Shown here: piece by piece, positions 35,345 through 44,657 of the stretch
Layout of the letters: every line of letters begins with the position of its first letter
How positions within the stretch are numbered: the stretch's first letter is position 1
Assembly (NCBI RefSeq): GCF_019203185.1
Contig: NZ_CP078093.1
Coordinates: forward strand, 186,001 to 250,000
Length of the DNA: 64,000 bases
Direction of reading: 5' to 3'
Origin: Crassaminicella indica
GTDB lineage: Bacteria > Bacillota > Clostridia > Peptostreptococcales > Thermotaleaceae
Translations under genes and position numbers: made by a program
The notes under the pieces: model-generated
Database searches by the model: none
Told to the model about the DNA's origin: nothing
Seen by the model: the letters and a program-made list of their open reading frames with translations, nothing else

Positions 35345-37015
35345 TTAGAATAATCCTATTATTTTACCATCTTCTAAAATATCCATATTATTAGCAGCAG
35401 GTATCTTTGGTAAGCCCGGCATAGTCATAATATCTCCTGTTAATGCTAATAAAAATCCTGCACCTGATGATATTCTAACATTTTTTACAGTAATTTTAAA
35501 TCCTGTTGGTTTTCCAAGTAGTTTTGGGTCATCTGATAGAGAATACTGTGTTTTTGCTATGCACACAGGCATTTTATCTAAGCCTAGCTTTTCATACTTT
35601 TCAATTTCCTTCTCTGCTTTAGAAGTAAAATCAACTCCATCTGCACCATATATTTCTTTTGCAATGATTTCGATCTTTTCTTTAATAGGAAGACTTACAT
35701 CATAAAGAGGTTTAAATTTTGCCTTTTTTGATTCACATAAAGCTACAACCTTCTTAGCAAGCTCTATACCACCATCTCCTCCTTTTGCCCAAACATCCGA
35801 TAAGACGACTTCTACTCCTAACTCTGCACATTTTTCTTCAATAAGATTCATTTCTCTTTCTGTATCTGTAGGGAATTTATTAATAGCAACCACTACAGGA
35901 ACACCAAATTTTCTTACATTTTCAATTTGCTTTTCTAAATTTCCAAACCCTTTTTCTAATGCTTTTAAATTTTCATGATTTAGCTCACTCTTAGGAACAC
36001 CACCATGATTTTTAAGAGCTCTAGCTGTTGCAACTATTACAGTAGCATCAGGACTTAGTCCTGCAAATCTACATTTAATATTAAAGAATTTTTCCGCTCC
36101 TAAATCTGCACCAAATCCAGCCTCTGTTACAACATAATCCGAAAGCTTAAGACCAATCTTTGTAGCCATAACACTATTGCATCCATGTGCAATATTTGCA
36201 AATGGTCCTCCATGAATAATGCTAGGTGTATTTTCTAAGGTTTGTACTAGATTTGGCTTAATTGCATCCTTTAATAATAATGTTAAAGCCCCTGTTGCAT
36301 TTAAATCATCTGCTGTTACAGGCTCGTTGTCATATGTATATCCTACAATCATTCTAGCTAATCTTTTCTTCAAATCATCTAGATCATTAGCTAAACAAAG
36401 TATTGCCATAATCTCTGAAGCTACAGAAATATCAAATCCATCTTCTCTTGGAACGCCATTTGTTCTTCCACCAAGACCCACTACAATATTTCTTAATGCT
36501 CTATCATTCATATCTAAGCATCTTTTCCATGTAATTCTTCTAGGATCAATATTTAATGAATTCCCTTGCTGTAGATGATTATCTAAAAGAGCTGCAAGTA
36601 AATTGTTTGCTGTTGTAATAGCATGAATATCTCCTGTAAAATGAAGATTAATATCATCCATAGGTACTACCTGTGCATATCCACCACCTGCAGCTCCTCC
36701 TTTCACCCCAAAAGAAGGACCTAATGATGGTTCTCTAAGTGCTGTAATAGTTTTTTTACCAAGCTTATTTAGTGCCATGCTAAGTCCTATATTCGTTGTT
36801 GTTTTTCCTTCCCCTGCTGCTGTTGGATTTATAGCTGTAACCAATACAAGCTTTCCATCTGGCTTATCTTTTAATCTTTCATATACATCTAAAGAAATTT
36901 TCGCTTTATATTTACCATATAATTCTAAATCATCTCCTGTAAGACCTAGTTGCTTTCCTATCTCTAATATAGGAAGCATTTTTGCTTCTTGAGCTATTTG
37001 TATATCCGTTTTCAT
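35345..37015 (-). CDS. fhs: Formate-tetrahydrofolate ligase
   Basis: ATP-dependent formation of 10-formyl-THF from formate and THF, first methyl-branch step of the Wood-Ljungdahl pathway and a general one-carbon entry. 556 residues, standard length. P-loop [15 protein letters not shown] at about residue 64, [20 protein letters not shown], and the C-terminal [22 protein letters not shown] promoter with TTGTGA and TACAAT (17-bp spacer) lies 35-63 bp upstream. The other Wood-Ljungdahl genes are not in this window. Confidence 0.96.
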   Translation of the reverse strand: MKTDIQIAQEAKMLPILEIGKQLGLTGDDLELYGKYKAKISLDVYERLKDKPDGKLVLVTAINPTAAGEGKTTTNIGLSMALNKLGKKTITALREPSLGPSFGVKGGAAGGGYAQVVPMDDINLHFTGDIHAITTANNLLAALLDNHLQQGNSLNIDPRRITWKRCLDMNDRALRNIVVGLGGRTNGVPREDGFDISVASEIMAILCLANDLDDLKKRLARMIVGYTYDNEPVTADDLNATGALTLLLKDAIKPNLVQTLENTPSIIHGGPFANIAHGCNSVMATKIGLKLSDYVVTEAGFGADLGAEKFFNIKCRFAGLSPDATVIVATARALKNHGGVPKSELNHENLKALEKGFGNLEKQIENVRKFGVPVVVAINKFPTDTEREMNLIEEKCAELGVEVVLSDVWAKGGDGGIELAKKVVALCESKKAKFKPLYDVSLPIKEKIEIIAKEIYGADGVDFTSKAEKEIEKYEKLGLDKMPVCIAKTQYSLSDDPKLLGKPTGFKITVKNVRISSGAGFLLALTGDIMTMPGLPKIPAANNMDILEDGKIIGLF

Positions 37016-37049
37016 AAAAACACCTCCATAAAATGTGCATTTTTATCAA

Positions 37050-37078
37050 ATTGTACCATATAATTCGTAACTTCACAA
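37050..37078 (-). promoter_or_regulatory. SigA-type promoter of fhs
   Basis: On the reverse strand TTGTGA (37073-37078), 17-bp spacer, TACAAT (37050-37055), about 35 bp before the fhs start. Confidence 0.65.
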
Positions 37079-37125
37079 TTATTATTTGAAGCAAAATATT
37101 GAATGTTCGCATTTTTAATTATATA

Positions 37126-37198
37126 GGGATCCAACTTCAAAATGAAATATAAAGAACAGTTCATTCCAGATAACTTTTGAAAAAGCTTACTTAAATGC
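37126..37198 (-). repeat. Fragment of the dispersed repeat (right end)
   Basis: Begins GGGATCCAACTTCAAAATGA after a TATA (37122-37125), the same end sequence as the 40.3-kb copy, and matches its arm through CAGATAACTTTTGAAAAA, then continues as GCTTACTTAAATG, which resembles the opposite arm. Only one end is intact. It lies in the 441-bp gap between fhs and the CAP lipoprotein gene. Confidence 0.7.
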
Positions 37199-37199
37199 A

Positions 37200-37232
37200 A
37201 AGAAAAGAGCAGCATCATGCTGCTCTTTTCTT
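37200..37232. terminator. Strong hairpin in the fhs / CAP-lipoprotein divergent gap
   Basis: Near-perfect 16-bp inverted repeat (half: AAGAAAAGAGCAGCAT) with almost no loop. It looks like a terminator but lies upstream of both flanking genes, so it might end a small transcript from the repeat fragment or insulate the two promoters. Confidence 0.5.
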
Positions 37233-37261
37233 ATAATGAGTTGTGGGTGGGAATAAGGTGT

Positions 37262-37287
37262 ATTTAAAAGTCATATGACTTTTAAAT
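37262..37287. promoter_or_regulatory. 26-bp perfect palindrome in the same gap
   Basis: Half-site ATTTAAAAGTCAT followed by its exact reverse complement. Possible dimeric-repressor operator for the CAP lipoprotein gene, which starts 170 bp later. The rest of the gap to 37456 is AT-rich with no further signal. Confidence 0.45.
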
Positions 37288-37456
37288 GAAATGGATTTGT
37301 TTTCGTTTATATTTTTTCCAAATCTATTCTATTTATACCTATTTGAATTATTTTTTTGATATATTTTTCTTAATTTTTCAATAAAACTATATTTTGTAAT
37401 TTTATAACATAAATGTTTTTATCCATACAGTAAATACTATTATTGAGGTGATAAAT

Positions 37457-38227
37457 ATGAAAAAAATATTATCAATACTAATTTTATGTGTCTTATTATT
37501 CTCTGGTTGTACTACTCCACAGCAAAAACCAAATGAAATGCCTAAAACTTCATCTATTTTTGAAAAAGGCAAAGTAGAAAAAATTAAGATTACAAAAGAC
37601 AATGCATCTTGCCGTTTAGGACAAGGCAATAGCTATCCTTCAATAAAAAAGCTTCCTAAGGGAAACATCTATAACGTTGTCGGTCAGCTTGGAGACTGGT
37701 ATGTAGTACAAACGGAAGATGGAAAAGTCGGCTGCGTCAATCCTTCTGATGCAAAACCAGAGGTAGAAAGTCCTAAAACAACCACTCCATCTGCTCAGCC
37801 TAACCTAACTAGTAAAGATCAGCAAAAGGAAAATATTTCAAGACTTACTGATGATGAGCAGCAAATGTTTAACCTTATCAATAAGGAACGCACAAAAAAA
37901 GGATTAAAACCATTAACACTTGATATATCAGTAACAAATGTAGCCAGATTAAAATCTCAGGATATGATAGACAATAATTATTTTAGCCATAATTCTCCTA
38001 CTTATGGCAGTCCTTTTGATATGCTAAAGCAATTCGGCATTAAATACCTTTCTGCAGGTGAAAATATTGCTGGAAATCCTTCTGTAAAAAATGCACATAC
38101 TTCTCTTATGAATTCAGAAGGACATCGAAGAAATATTTTAAACCCTAACTTTACTCATATTGGTATTGGTATAAAAAACGGGGGAAAATATGGAAAAATC
38201 TATACACAAATGTTTATACAAAGATAA
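37457..38227 (+). CDS. Lipoprotein with SH3 and CAP domains
   Basis: 256 residues. Lipoprotein signal peptide with lipobox LFSGC (Cys at about 18), a bacterial SH3 domain (about 40-98: CRLGQGNSYPSIKKLPKGNIY, DWYVVQTEDGKVGCV), a linker rich in Pro/Thr/Gln, and a CAP domain (about 130-256) with YFSHNSP, AGENIAGN and EGHRRNIL. Membrane-attached on the outside; CAP function unsettled. ATG 37457 follows GAGGTGAT. A cobalamin riboswitch on the opposite strand at 38.4-38.6 kb points towards its 3' end. Its closest relative in the window is the LysM/CAP protein at 23.2 kb. Confidence 0.88.
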   Translation: MKKILSILILCVLLFSGCTTPQQKPNEMPKTSSIFEKGKVEKIKITKDNASCRLGQGNSYPSIKKLPKGNIYNVVGQLGDWYVVQTEDGKVGCVNPSDAKPEVESPKTTTPSAQPNLTSKDQQKENISRLTDDEQQMFNLINKERTKKGLKPLTLDISVTNVARLKSQDMIDNNYFSHNSPTYGSPFDMLKQFGIKYLSAGENIAGNPSVKNAHTSLMNSEGHRRNILNPNFTHIGIGIKNGGKYGKIYTQMFIQR

Positions 38228-38262
38228 AAAAAATAATCTCCCATGATTGAGAGATCTTAAAA
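38228..38262. terminator. Hairpin at the 3' end of the CAP lipoprotein gene
   Basis: ATCTC/GAGAT stem. On the reverse strand it is followed by TTATTTTTTTTAT, so it would stop transcripts coming from the cobalamin riboswitch; as a forward terminator it is weak. Confidence 0.45.
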
Positions 38263-38335
38263 ATTAGAGGAAAAATTTTTGAAAAATCTAACTAGACCTT
38301 TTTAAAAAGATAGCAGATAGATTTTCTTTAAGAAA

Positions 38336-38366
38336 TATAATAAAACCCTGTCGGAAGACAGGGTTT
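38336..38366 (-). terminator. Terminator downstream of the cobalamin riboswitch (expression platform)
   Basis: AAACCCTGTC-TTCC-GACAGGGTTT read on the reverse strand, followed by TATTATATTT. Placed 35 nt after the riboswitch, as expected for transcriptional control. Confidence 0.8.
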
Positions 38367-38400
38367 ATTAGCTTAATATAGATCATACAATCCTAACTAA

Positions 38401-38590
38401 TTCCTCCCCTTCCCACCGAAGGTAGTAACTTAAACTATAGGCAGGTCTCCTGACTTATGAATCAACCTACTACCTCTGCCTTCCCGTTTTCACAGTGGCA
38501 ATAATGAGGCTTCGTCATCACTTACAGTAGCGGGGGCTGTGACGGATTTTCACCGTACTTCCCTATTAAACCTAAATGGTACCTAAAGCT
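38401..38590 (-). ncRNA. Cobalamin (adenosylcobalamin-type) riboswitch without a downstream gene on its strand
   Basis: Read on the reverse strand it has GGGAAGTACGGTGAAAATCC, GCCCCCGCTACTGTAA, and the B12 box AGTCAGGAGACCTGCC (38440-38455), all consensus elements. A terminator follows. The next sequence on that strand is a 100-bp gap and then the antisense of the CAP lipoprotein gene; the first same-strand gene is fhs, 1.3 kb away behind its own promoter. Upstream on the same strand lies the end of the SNF transporter gene. Confidence 0.92.
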
Positions 38591-38666
38591 TCATATTCAT
38601 TTACAGTAAAATACTAACATTTTTATACTAAATTGTCAACAACCTATTTCAATAAAATATTATTTA

Positions 38667-40028
38667 TTAAAAGGCTGCCATAATTGAACGTATAAATACA
38701 GCTCCTATAGCTAATGGTCCTAAATATTTAATTAAGAAAACCCAAACTGAAGCTAAGCTAAATTCTCTCTGACCATCGTTTGTAGCTTCTTTGACTGCAC
38801 GATCTGTTCCCCATATCCAGCCTACAAATATACATAATAAAAGTCCTCCTAATGGTAGTAATACGTTACTTGCAATAAAATCATACGTATCAAAGAAACC
38901 TCTTTCTCCAATTATTTTAATATGTTCCCATACTCCAAAAGACAATGAAGCTGGTATTCCTACTAAAAATATTATGATTGTCATAGTAATAGTAGCTTTT
39001 GCTCGCTTCCACTTCCATTCATCAACAACATATGCAACACATACTTCTAATAATGAAATAGAAGATGTTAATGCTGCAAACAATACTAATAAGAAAAATA
39101 TCACCGCAAACAATCCACCTAAGGGCATTTGTGAAAATACTGCTGGTAGTGTTACAAACATAAGTCCAGGTCCTGCTGCTGGCTCAAAACCAAAAGCAAA
39201 TACTGCTGGCAACGTAGCAATTCCTGCAAGTAAAGCAACTGCTGTATCAAGCACAGGAATAGCTATTGCACTTTGAATAATATCTGTATCCTTGCTTAAA
39301 TAACTACCATAAGTGATCATACAACCCATACCTAAACTCAATGAAAAGAATACCTGGCCTAATGCATCAAGTATAACCGTAGGCGTAATAACTGAAAAAT
39401 CTGGTACAAAAAGGAATTTTAATCCTTCACTAGCACCTGGCAAAGTTACAGAACGTAAAGCAAGTAATATAATCATAACAAACAAAGCAGGCATCATAAT
39501 TTTACTAGCTTTTTCAATACCTCCACTAATACCACCAAATACAATAATTAAGTTTAGCACCATGAATATTGCATGAAAAATAATTGGTGTTCCAGTACTA
39601 GAAATTAACCCTCCAAACATATTTCCTAAAACTTCAGCATCTGTTACATGCAAAGCACCTGTTAATGCTTTAAATAGATAACTAAGAACCCATCCTCCTA
39701 CAACACTATAAAATGAAAGAATTAAAAATCCTGCTAAAACTCCTAGTGCACCTACCCATGCCCATTTCTTTCGAATTTTCCTATATGCACCAATTGCACT
39801 TACTTGCGTATGCCTTCCTAAAGTGATTTCCGCAAGCATTAAAGTAAATCCTACTAAAAATAATATAATAATATATACAAGTACAAATGCACCACCACCA
39901 TTTTTTCCAGCAACATAAGGGAATTTCCATAGGTTTCCTAGTCCTACCGCTGAACCTGCTGCAGCTAAAATAAATCCCAACTTAGATCCCCATTGACCCC
40001 TATCTTGTTCTTTGTTCAAATTAGTCAT
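38667..40028 (-). CDS. Sodium-dependent transporter, SNF (neurotransmitter:sodium symporter) family
   Basis: 453 residues, LeuT fold with eleven to twelve helices. Signature near the N-terminus: GSKLGFILAAAGSAVGLGNLWKFPY (Na+ and substrate site, read in parts), NGGGAFVLVYI, and SFYSVVGGW. Imports an amino acid with Na+; bacterial members use tryptophan, tyrosine, leucine or alanine, which cannot be told here. Start taken at ATG 40028 behind AAAAGGGGG; 25 extra residues upstream have no ribosome site. Single gene; the cobalamin riboswitch lies just after its stop. Confidence 0.9.
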   Translation of the reverse strand: MTNLNKEQDRGQWGSKLGFILAAAGSAVGLGNLWKFPYVAGKNGGGAFVLVYIIILFLVGFTLMLAEITLGRHTQVSAIGAYRKIRKKWAWVGALGVLAGFLILSFYSVVGGWVLSYLFKALTGALHVTDAEVLGNMFGGLISSTGTPIIFHAIFMVLNLIIVFGGISGGIEKASKIMMPALFVMIILLALRSVTLPGASEGLKFLFVPDFSVITPTVILDALGQVFFSLSLGMGCMITYGSYLSKDTDIIQSAIAIPVLDTAVALLAGIATLPAVFAFGFEPAAGPGLMFVTLPAVFSQMPLGGLFAVIFFLLVLFAALTSSISLLEVCVAYVVDEWKWKRAKATITMTIIIFLVGIPASLSFGVWEHIKIIGERGFFDTYDFIASNVLLPLGGLLLCIFVGWIWGTDRAVKEATNDGQREFSLASVWVFLIKYLGPLAIGAVFIRSIMAAF

Positions 40029-40282
40029 GTTTTGCCCCCTTTTCTTTTTATTAAAAATAAAGCTTCTGTCCCTCCTTTCCTTTGCAAAAAGCATTGTTAC
40101 CATGAAAATGTATATAATTATGTGTATTATATTATAAAGAATATTATGTTACAATTTTCGGATTTTTCTATATATTTGTATTATATTGTTTTTTCTAACG
40201 CTTTCTTAATATTTCTCTCTCATTCAAACAATCTCTTCTTTATTAAATTAAAGTGTTAATATAAGTCTCTACTCCTGATATA

Positions 40283-40511
40283 GGTAAAAAACATCAACAT
40301 AAAAAAAGAAATATATAAAGATAAGTGAATGACTTCGATAACTTTTGTAAAAAAACTTACTGAAATTTCATAAAAAATACGTTAAGAACCTTCATTGTTT
40401 GAACGAAGTGAGTTTTGAAGGTTTAGTATTTTTTCATGGAATGAAGTTTTGTTTTTTCAAAAGTTATCTGGAATGAACTATCTTTTATATTTCATTTTGA
40501 AGTTGGATCCC
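40283..40511 (+). repeat. Dispersed repeat, full-length copy 1 (229 bp, MITE-like)
   Basis: Starts GGTAAAAAACATCAACAT, ends GAAGTTGGATCCC, with TATA on both sides (40279-40282 and 40512-40515). The two halves are diverged inverted repeats, for example GATAACTTTTGTAAAAAA in the left arm and GATAACTTTTGAAAAAAC in the reversed right arm, around a central hairpin AACCTTCA (40387-40394) / TGAAGGTT (40416-40423). Nearly identical to the 46.8-47.1 kb copy. No coding capacity. It fills most of the 520-bp gap between topB and the SNF gene. Confidence 0.88.
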
Positions 40512-40520
40512 TATATAAAT

Positions 40521-40560
40521 AAAAATGATTAAAAGCAAAAATAAGCTTTTAATCATTTTT
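40521..40560 (-). terminator. Terminator of topB
   Basis: AAAAATGATTAAAAGC paired perfectly with its complement, 8-nt loop; it includes the topB stop codon. The repeat element ends 9 bp away. Confidence 0.88.
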
Positions 40561-42867
40561 ATTTATACGTGTTACATTCTTCAGTTCTAATCTACCAGTC
40601 TTATCTTCTCTAAATTCAAGAGACGCTTTACATTTTTCATGAGTCTGTGGTAGAACAATATCTATATCCTTTATAATTCCTTTCTCTAATAGTTCCTTTA
40701 TTATTTCAGGTGTCAACTGCTGTCCATACATCTTAAGACTATCCTTCCAGACAGTAAACTTGCACCCTTCCCTCCAATTACTACAATAGAATGCTTTCCT
40801 GTTTTCTAATATTTGTCCATCCTCACATGCAATACAAGAACCTAATGCTTTGTTTATTTTTGGTTTAGACTCTATTTTTCCACTGCTAATCATCTTAGAA
40901 AAAGTACTTGAATTATTCCTGTAATAACTCAATTTCAATACCTTTTGTGTATTTTTTCTTATATAGTTTTCCAATTTTTCCATATACTCATCAGGCATAA
41001 TTTCTCCATTCGCAACCATCATTAATCCTTTTTCCCAGCTTGCAGTGAGTGCCGGATTAAGAAGAGATGAAATAGAGCTATTCACCACATCATAAATCAT
41101 TTCTCCCATTTGTGTAGGCGTTAATATTTGTGTTTTTTTATTTAACTTAATATATCCAATCTTTTGTAGTTTTTTTAGTATCTCAGCTCTTGTAGCACTA
41201 GTTCCTATACCACTTCCCTTAATTTGCTCTCTTAGCTCTTCATCTTCAATAAGTTTTCCTGCATTCTCCATTGCCAAAATCATAGAACCAGAATTATATC
41301 TTTTTGGTGGAGCTGTTTCCCCTTCTTTTATTGTAAGATTCTGGATTTTAACATATTGTCCCTTCTTTAATTTTTTAAGTGCTTCTACACTTTTAAGCTT
41401 ATTATCTTTTTCCTTTTTACCAGCATTTATTATTTCTAAATATCCTTCCTCAATACATACTTTTGAAGATGTAAAAAAACGTTCTGATTGTACTTTGGTA
41501 ATAATAGATAATTTACTAAACACTGCTTGAGGATAAAAAATTGCTAAAAAGCGACGCACAATAAGTATAAATATCTTTTTAGCCAGATCAGATAATTTAT
41601 TAAAATTAGAAAGGCCTTGTCCTGTAGGAATCATAGCATAGTGATCTGTAATAGCTTTGTCATTCACATATTTTGTTCTTTCCAAGCCCTTATAAAGCTT
41701 TTCATCTGCTATTTTCTTTATAAAGCCATTCACTTTTTTATCTTCATTATCTAAATTGCAAACCTTGCTCATATTTAAAAGCCCTTTGATATTTTTATCG
41801 ATTTCTTTTGCTACCGCCTTTGATAAAACCCTTGCATCTGTCCTCGGATAAGTCAACATTTTCTTTTCATATAACCCTTGAACAATCTCTAATGTTTCAT
41901 CTGGACTTAGCTTTAGCTTTTTTGCACATTCATTTTGTAGTTCAGCTAAATTGTATAATAATGGTGGATTTTTTTTCTCCTTCTTTCTTTTCACTTCTTC
42001 TATAATCGCTGTACTTTCACCTTGATCTTTTAACTCTTCAATGAATTTTTCAGCTTTTTCTTTTTCTTTAAATCCAATATCTTTAAACAATAAATTTGAT
42101 AGATGGTAATTTGAACCCTCTACCGCTTTCCATTCCCCATCATACACAAGAGAATCTTTAAACTCAAATGTAGAGATAATCTTATAAAAAGGTGTTTTTA
42201 CAAACGATCTAATTTCCCTCTCCCTTTGAACGATCATGCCAAGTACACAGGTCATTACTCTTCCTACTGCAATAACTACATATTTTTTCCCTAATTCATT
42301 ACTAATCCTTCTACTATAGATTAAAGTTAATAATCTTGAAAAATTGATGCCGATTAAATAATCTTCCTTCGCTCTTAAATAAGCTGCATCTGATAGCTTA
42401 TCATATTCTGATAATGACTTTGCATTTTTTATACCTTTTCTAATTTCTTCTTCTGTTTGAGAATCAATCCATACTCTTTTTTTATCTTTATCCTCCACAT
42501 GAACCATTTTATCTACTAACCTATAAATATATTCTCCTTCTCGTCCAGAGTCAGTACATACATATATCGTAGCTATATCTTTTCGTTTCATTTGTTTTTT
42601 TACAATATCAAATTGCTTTTTTACACTTTTTATGACTTCATATTTATATTCCTTTGGTAAGAAAGGAAGATCTTGTAATGACCATTTTTTAAATTTAGGA
42701 TCATACTTTTCAGGATAGCTCATATTTACTAAATGTCCAACGCACCATGTAATAACTGCATCATCTGATTCTATAAAGCCATCGCCTTTTCTTCCTTTTA
42801 TATTCAACACTTTTGCAAATTCTATTGCTACACTTGGTTTTTCCGTTATAAATAGTGCTTTACTCAT
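40549..42867 (-). CDS. topB: DNA topoisomerase III
   Basis: Type IA topoisomerase, 772 residues. Toprim start ITEKPSVAIEFAKVL, acidic motif CTDSGREGEYIY, active-site tyrosine in LTYPRTDARVL, and GIGTSATRAEIL. The C-terminal part has a zinc-ribbon-like CIACEDG ... CSNW motif. Resolves recombination and replication intermediates. Start set at ATG 42867 (MSKALF), preceded by GGAGTG; six extra upstream residues are not needed. Plasmid and ICE copies of topB exist, but no other mobile genes are nearby, so this is probably the chromosomal one. Confidence 0.92.
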   Translation of the reverse strand: MSKALFITEKPSVAIEFAKVLNIKGRKGDGFIESDDAVITWCVGHLVNMSYPEKYDPKFKKWSLQDLPFLPKEYKYEVIKSVKKQFDIVKKQMKRKDIATIYVCTDSGREGEYIYRLVDKMVHVEDKDKKRVWIDSQTEEEIRKGIKNAKSLSEYDKLSDAAYLRAKEDYLIGINFSRLLTLIYSRRISNELGKKYVVIAVGRVMTCVLGMIVQREREIRSFVKTPFYKIISTFEFKDSLVYDGEWKAVEGSNYHLSNLLFKDIGFKEKEKAEKFIEELKDQGESTAIIEEVKRKKEKKNPPLLYNLAELQNECAKKLKLSPDETLEIVQGLYEKKMLTYPRTDARVLSKAVAKEIDKNIKGLLNMSKVCNLDNEDKKVNGFIKKIADEKLYKGLERTKYVNDKAITDHYAMIPTGQGLSNFNKLSDLAKKIFILIVRRFLAIFYPQAVFSKLSIITKVQSERFFTSSKVCIEEGYLEIINAGKKEKDNKLKSVEALKKLKKGQYVKIQNLTIKEGETAPPKRYNSGSMILAMENAGKLIEDEELREQIKGSGIGTSATRAEILKKLQKIGYIKLNKKTQILTPTQMGEMIYDVVNSSISSLLNPALTASWEKGLMMVANGEIMPDEYMEKLENYIRKNTQKVLKLSYYRNNSSTFSKMISSGKIESKPKINKALGSCIACEDGQILENRKAFYCSNWREGCKFTVWKDSLKMYGQQLTPEIIKELLEKGIIKDIDIVLPQTHEKCKASLEFREDKTGRLELKNVTRINKND

Positions 42868-42955
42868 TCTAACACTCCAATTCAAATATTATTCAAAGTA
42901 TTTCGCTATCCTTTCAATATCAAAATCTCTTACATCTCATCAAGGGAGCTTTGCT

Positions 42956-44641
42956 CTATTCATTAAACCCTAATTCTACATAAGTTTTTCCTTTTTTTAT
43001 TATCTCTTGTAAAACAGCCCAAACCTTTGCATCTTCATATCCTCTTCTCCACGCAGCAGTCCCTGCAAGATCATATTTTTCTACTAAGCTCAGCTTTAAT
43101 GCAATAGAACGAGGATCTTCAAGCCATATCTTATATACTGCTCCATCTTCATTATATTGGGCATAATACTGGCCTGCTTCTTCATTCCATATAATTGTAG
43201 CATTTTTTTCATCAATTATTTTTTTTGCATATGTCATAGAAATGGCTTTTGATTCTACCTTTATCTTTCCAAACTCATCCTTATATTCTTTCCACCTTCT
43301 TGTATAAAAAGGCAAACCTAATAAAATCTTTTCTTGTGGAATAGATTTTAAACTATTTACAACCCCTTTTTCAACCCATCCTATAGATGCTACAGAACCG
43401 CTCACAGGACTAGATGCCCAGTGTTCATCATATGTCATTATCGCCATATAATCTACAATTCTTCCTAAAGCCTCCCTATCATAAACCTTAGACCATCTTT
43501 TACTTGTAGATGGAACCGTTATATCCATAGAAAGAACAATGTTTTGCTTCTTTGTATAATCTTTTAATTCTTCAACAAACTGCACAAGCTTTGCCTTATC
43601 TTTATAATATATATTTTCAAAATCAATATTAATACCATCCAAATCATAAAGACTAGCATAAAGAAGTAGCTGTCCTATAACCTTCTTTCTTAACTTATCA
43701 TTATTTAATATGACCGAAGTCAATTTTGGATCAAAGCTGTTATTCACAAGCCCCCATACCTTATAACCCTTTTCATGAGCTTCTTTTACATAAGCTTTAT
43801 CTGCATTGTTTATGACTTTTCCTTCATCGTTTACAATACTAAACCAAGTAGGTACAATTACATCTAAAGCTGCTATTTTACTTTCCTTTGATAAATCTTT
43901 AGATTTTTCGTGAACATATTCCCATACAATATTTATTTTCTGACCATTCTTATTAAACTCTTCCCTCTTTTTATTCAACTTTTTATCAATAAAGCTTTCT
44001 TCTTCAAAAGCCCTAATATTTTCTTTTTCAACAAATCCTACTACCCCTTTATCACTTCTTACTTTGTAGAAATTTTCCTCTTCTCCAAAGATTTTTACAA
44101 CATCACCTTTCTCTAGCTTTTTAAAGCCGAAAACATCATCTGTTTTTATTTTAGCTTCCTCTATCAATTCTCCAAGTATTGTTTTTTGCGCAAAATAATC
44201 AATAATAACTGTTTTTGTATCTTCTATATACTGAATATCTATCTCAAATATTTTGCTCAATAAATCAGCTTGTACATAAACAACATCTTTTATTTTTTTC
44301 GTAGGCACATTTATACAAATTTCGTTATCCTTTATAAAATCTGATAAACTATCATCTTCTAATACAATATCTCTATTTTTCAAGTCAACAAAAACTCTTT
44401 TGTTATTTTTATCCAAATAAATATCTTCATATAAATAATCCTTTACAACATCATAAGGAATATATATACCCGTATGATCTAAATAAGGCTCTTTTGCATC
44501 ATTTATTTTTTGATCTTCAATTATCAAGCTAATTTTCTTATCTAAAATAGAATTTTCCTTTTTCCATTCTAAAATACCAAGCATCGCCCCTAAAGTCATA
44601 AAGGTTATCATCAGTACTACAATAATATTTTTATTTTTCAT
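42956..44641 (-). CDS. Glycoside hydrolase family 18 protein with SH3 domain (YaaH/YdhD-like)
   Basis: 561 residues: N-terminal signal anchor (IIVVLMITFMTLGAMLGIL); a copper-amine-oxidase-like N-terminal domain (about 30-150) with YIPYDVVKDYL; a bacterial SH3 domain (about 165-210); then a GH18 TIM barrel (about 235-555). The GH18 catalytic signature is DGINIDFENI with the acid Glu, and the barrel also has IMTYDEHWASSP and LPFYTRRW. Family members cut peptidoglycan or cortex glycans, often in sporulation or germination. SD is AAAGGGGG. Upstream of the chromate-type genes' downstream end, same strand. Confidence 0.88.
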   Translation of the reverse strand: MKNKNIIVVLMITFMTLGAMLGILEWKKENSILDKKISLIIEDQKINDAKEPYLDHTGIYIPYDVVKDYLYEDIYLDKNNKRVFVDLKNRDIVLEDDSLSDFIKDNEICINVPTKKIKDVVYVQADLLSKIFEIDIQYIEDTKTVIIDYFAQKTILGELIEEAKIKTDDVFGFKKLEKGDVVKIFGEEENFYKVRSDKGVVGFVEKENIRAFEEESFIDKKLNKKREEFNKNGQKINIVWEYVHEKSKDLSKESKIAALDVIVPTWFSIVNDEGKVINNADKAYVKEAHEKGYKVWGLVNNSFDPKLTSVILNNDKLRKKVIGQLLLYASLYDLDGINIDFENIYYKDKAKLVQFVEELKDYTKKQNIVLSMDITVPSTSKRWSKVYDREALGRIVDYMAIMTYDEHWASSPVSGSVASIGWVEKGVVNSLKSIPQEKILLGLPFYTRRWKEYKDEFGKIKVESKAISMTYAKKIIDEKNATIIWNEEAGQYYAQYNEDGAVYKIWLEDPRSIALKLSLVEKYDLAGTAAWRRGYEDAKVWAVLQEIIKKGKTYVELGFNE

Positions 44642-44657
44642 TTTATCCCCCTTTCAA

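Noticed and set aside
37016-37125. THF riboswitch before fhs
   Set aside because: No THF aptamer consensus is visible; a normal promoter is only about 35 bp from the start, leaving too little leader.
23153-38227. The two CAP-domain proteins as a recent duplication
   Set aside because: They share only the CAP domain; anchors (LysM with signal peptide versus SH3 with lipobox) and sequences differ widely.
38791-39576. Long open frames antisense to the SNF transporter
   Set aside because: They are low-complexity Thr/Asn/Ile-rich shadows of a hydrophobic membrane-protein gene without ribosome sites.
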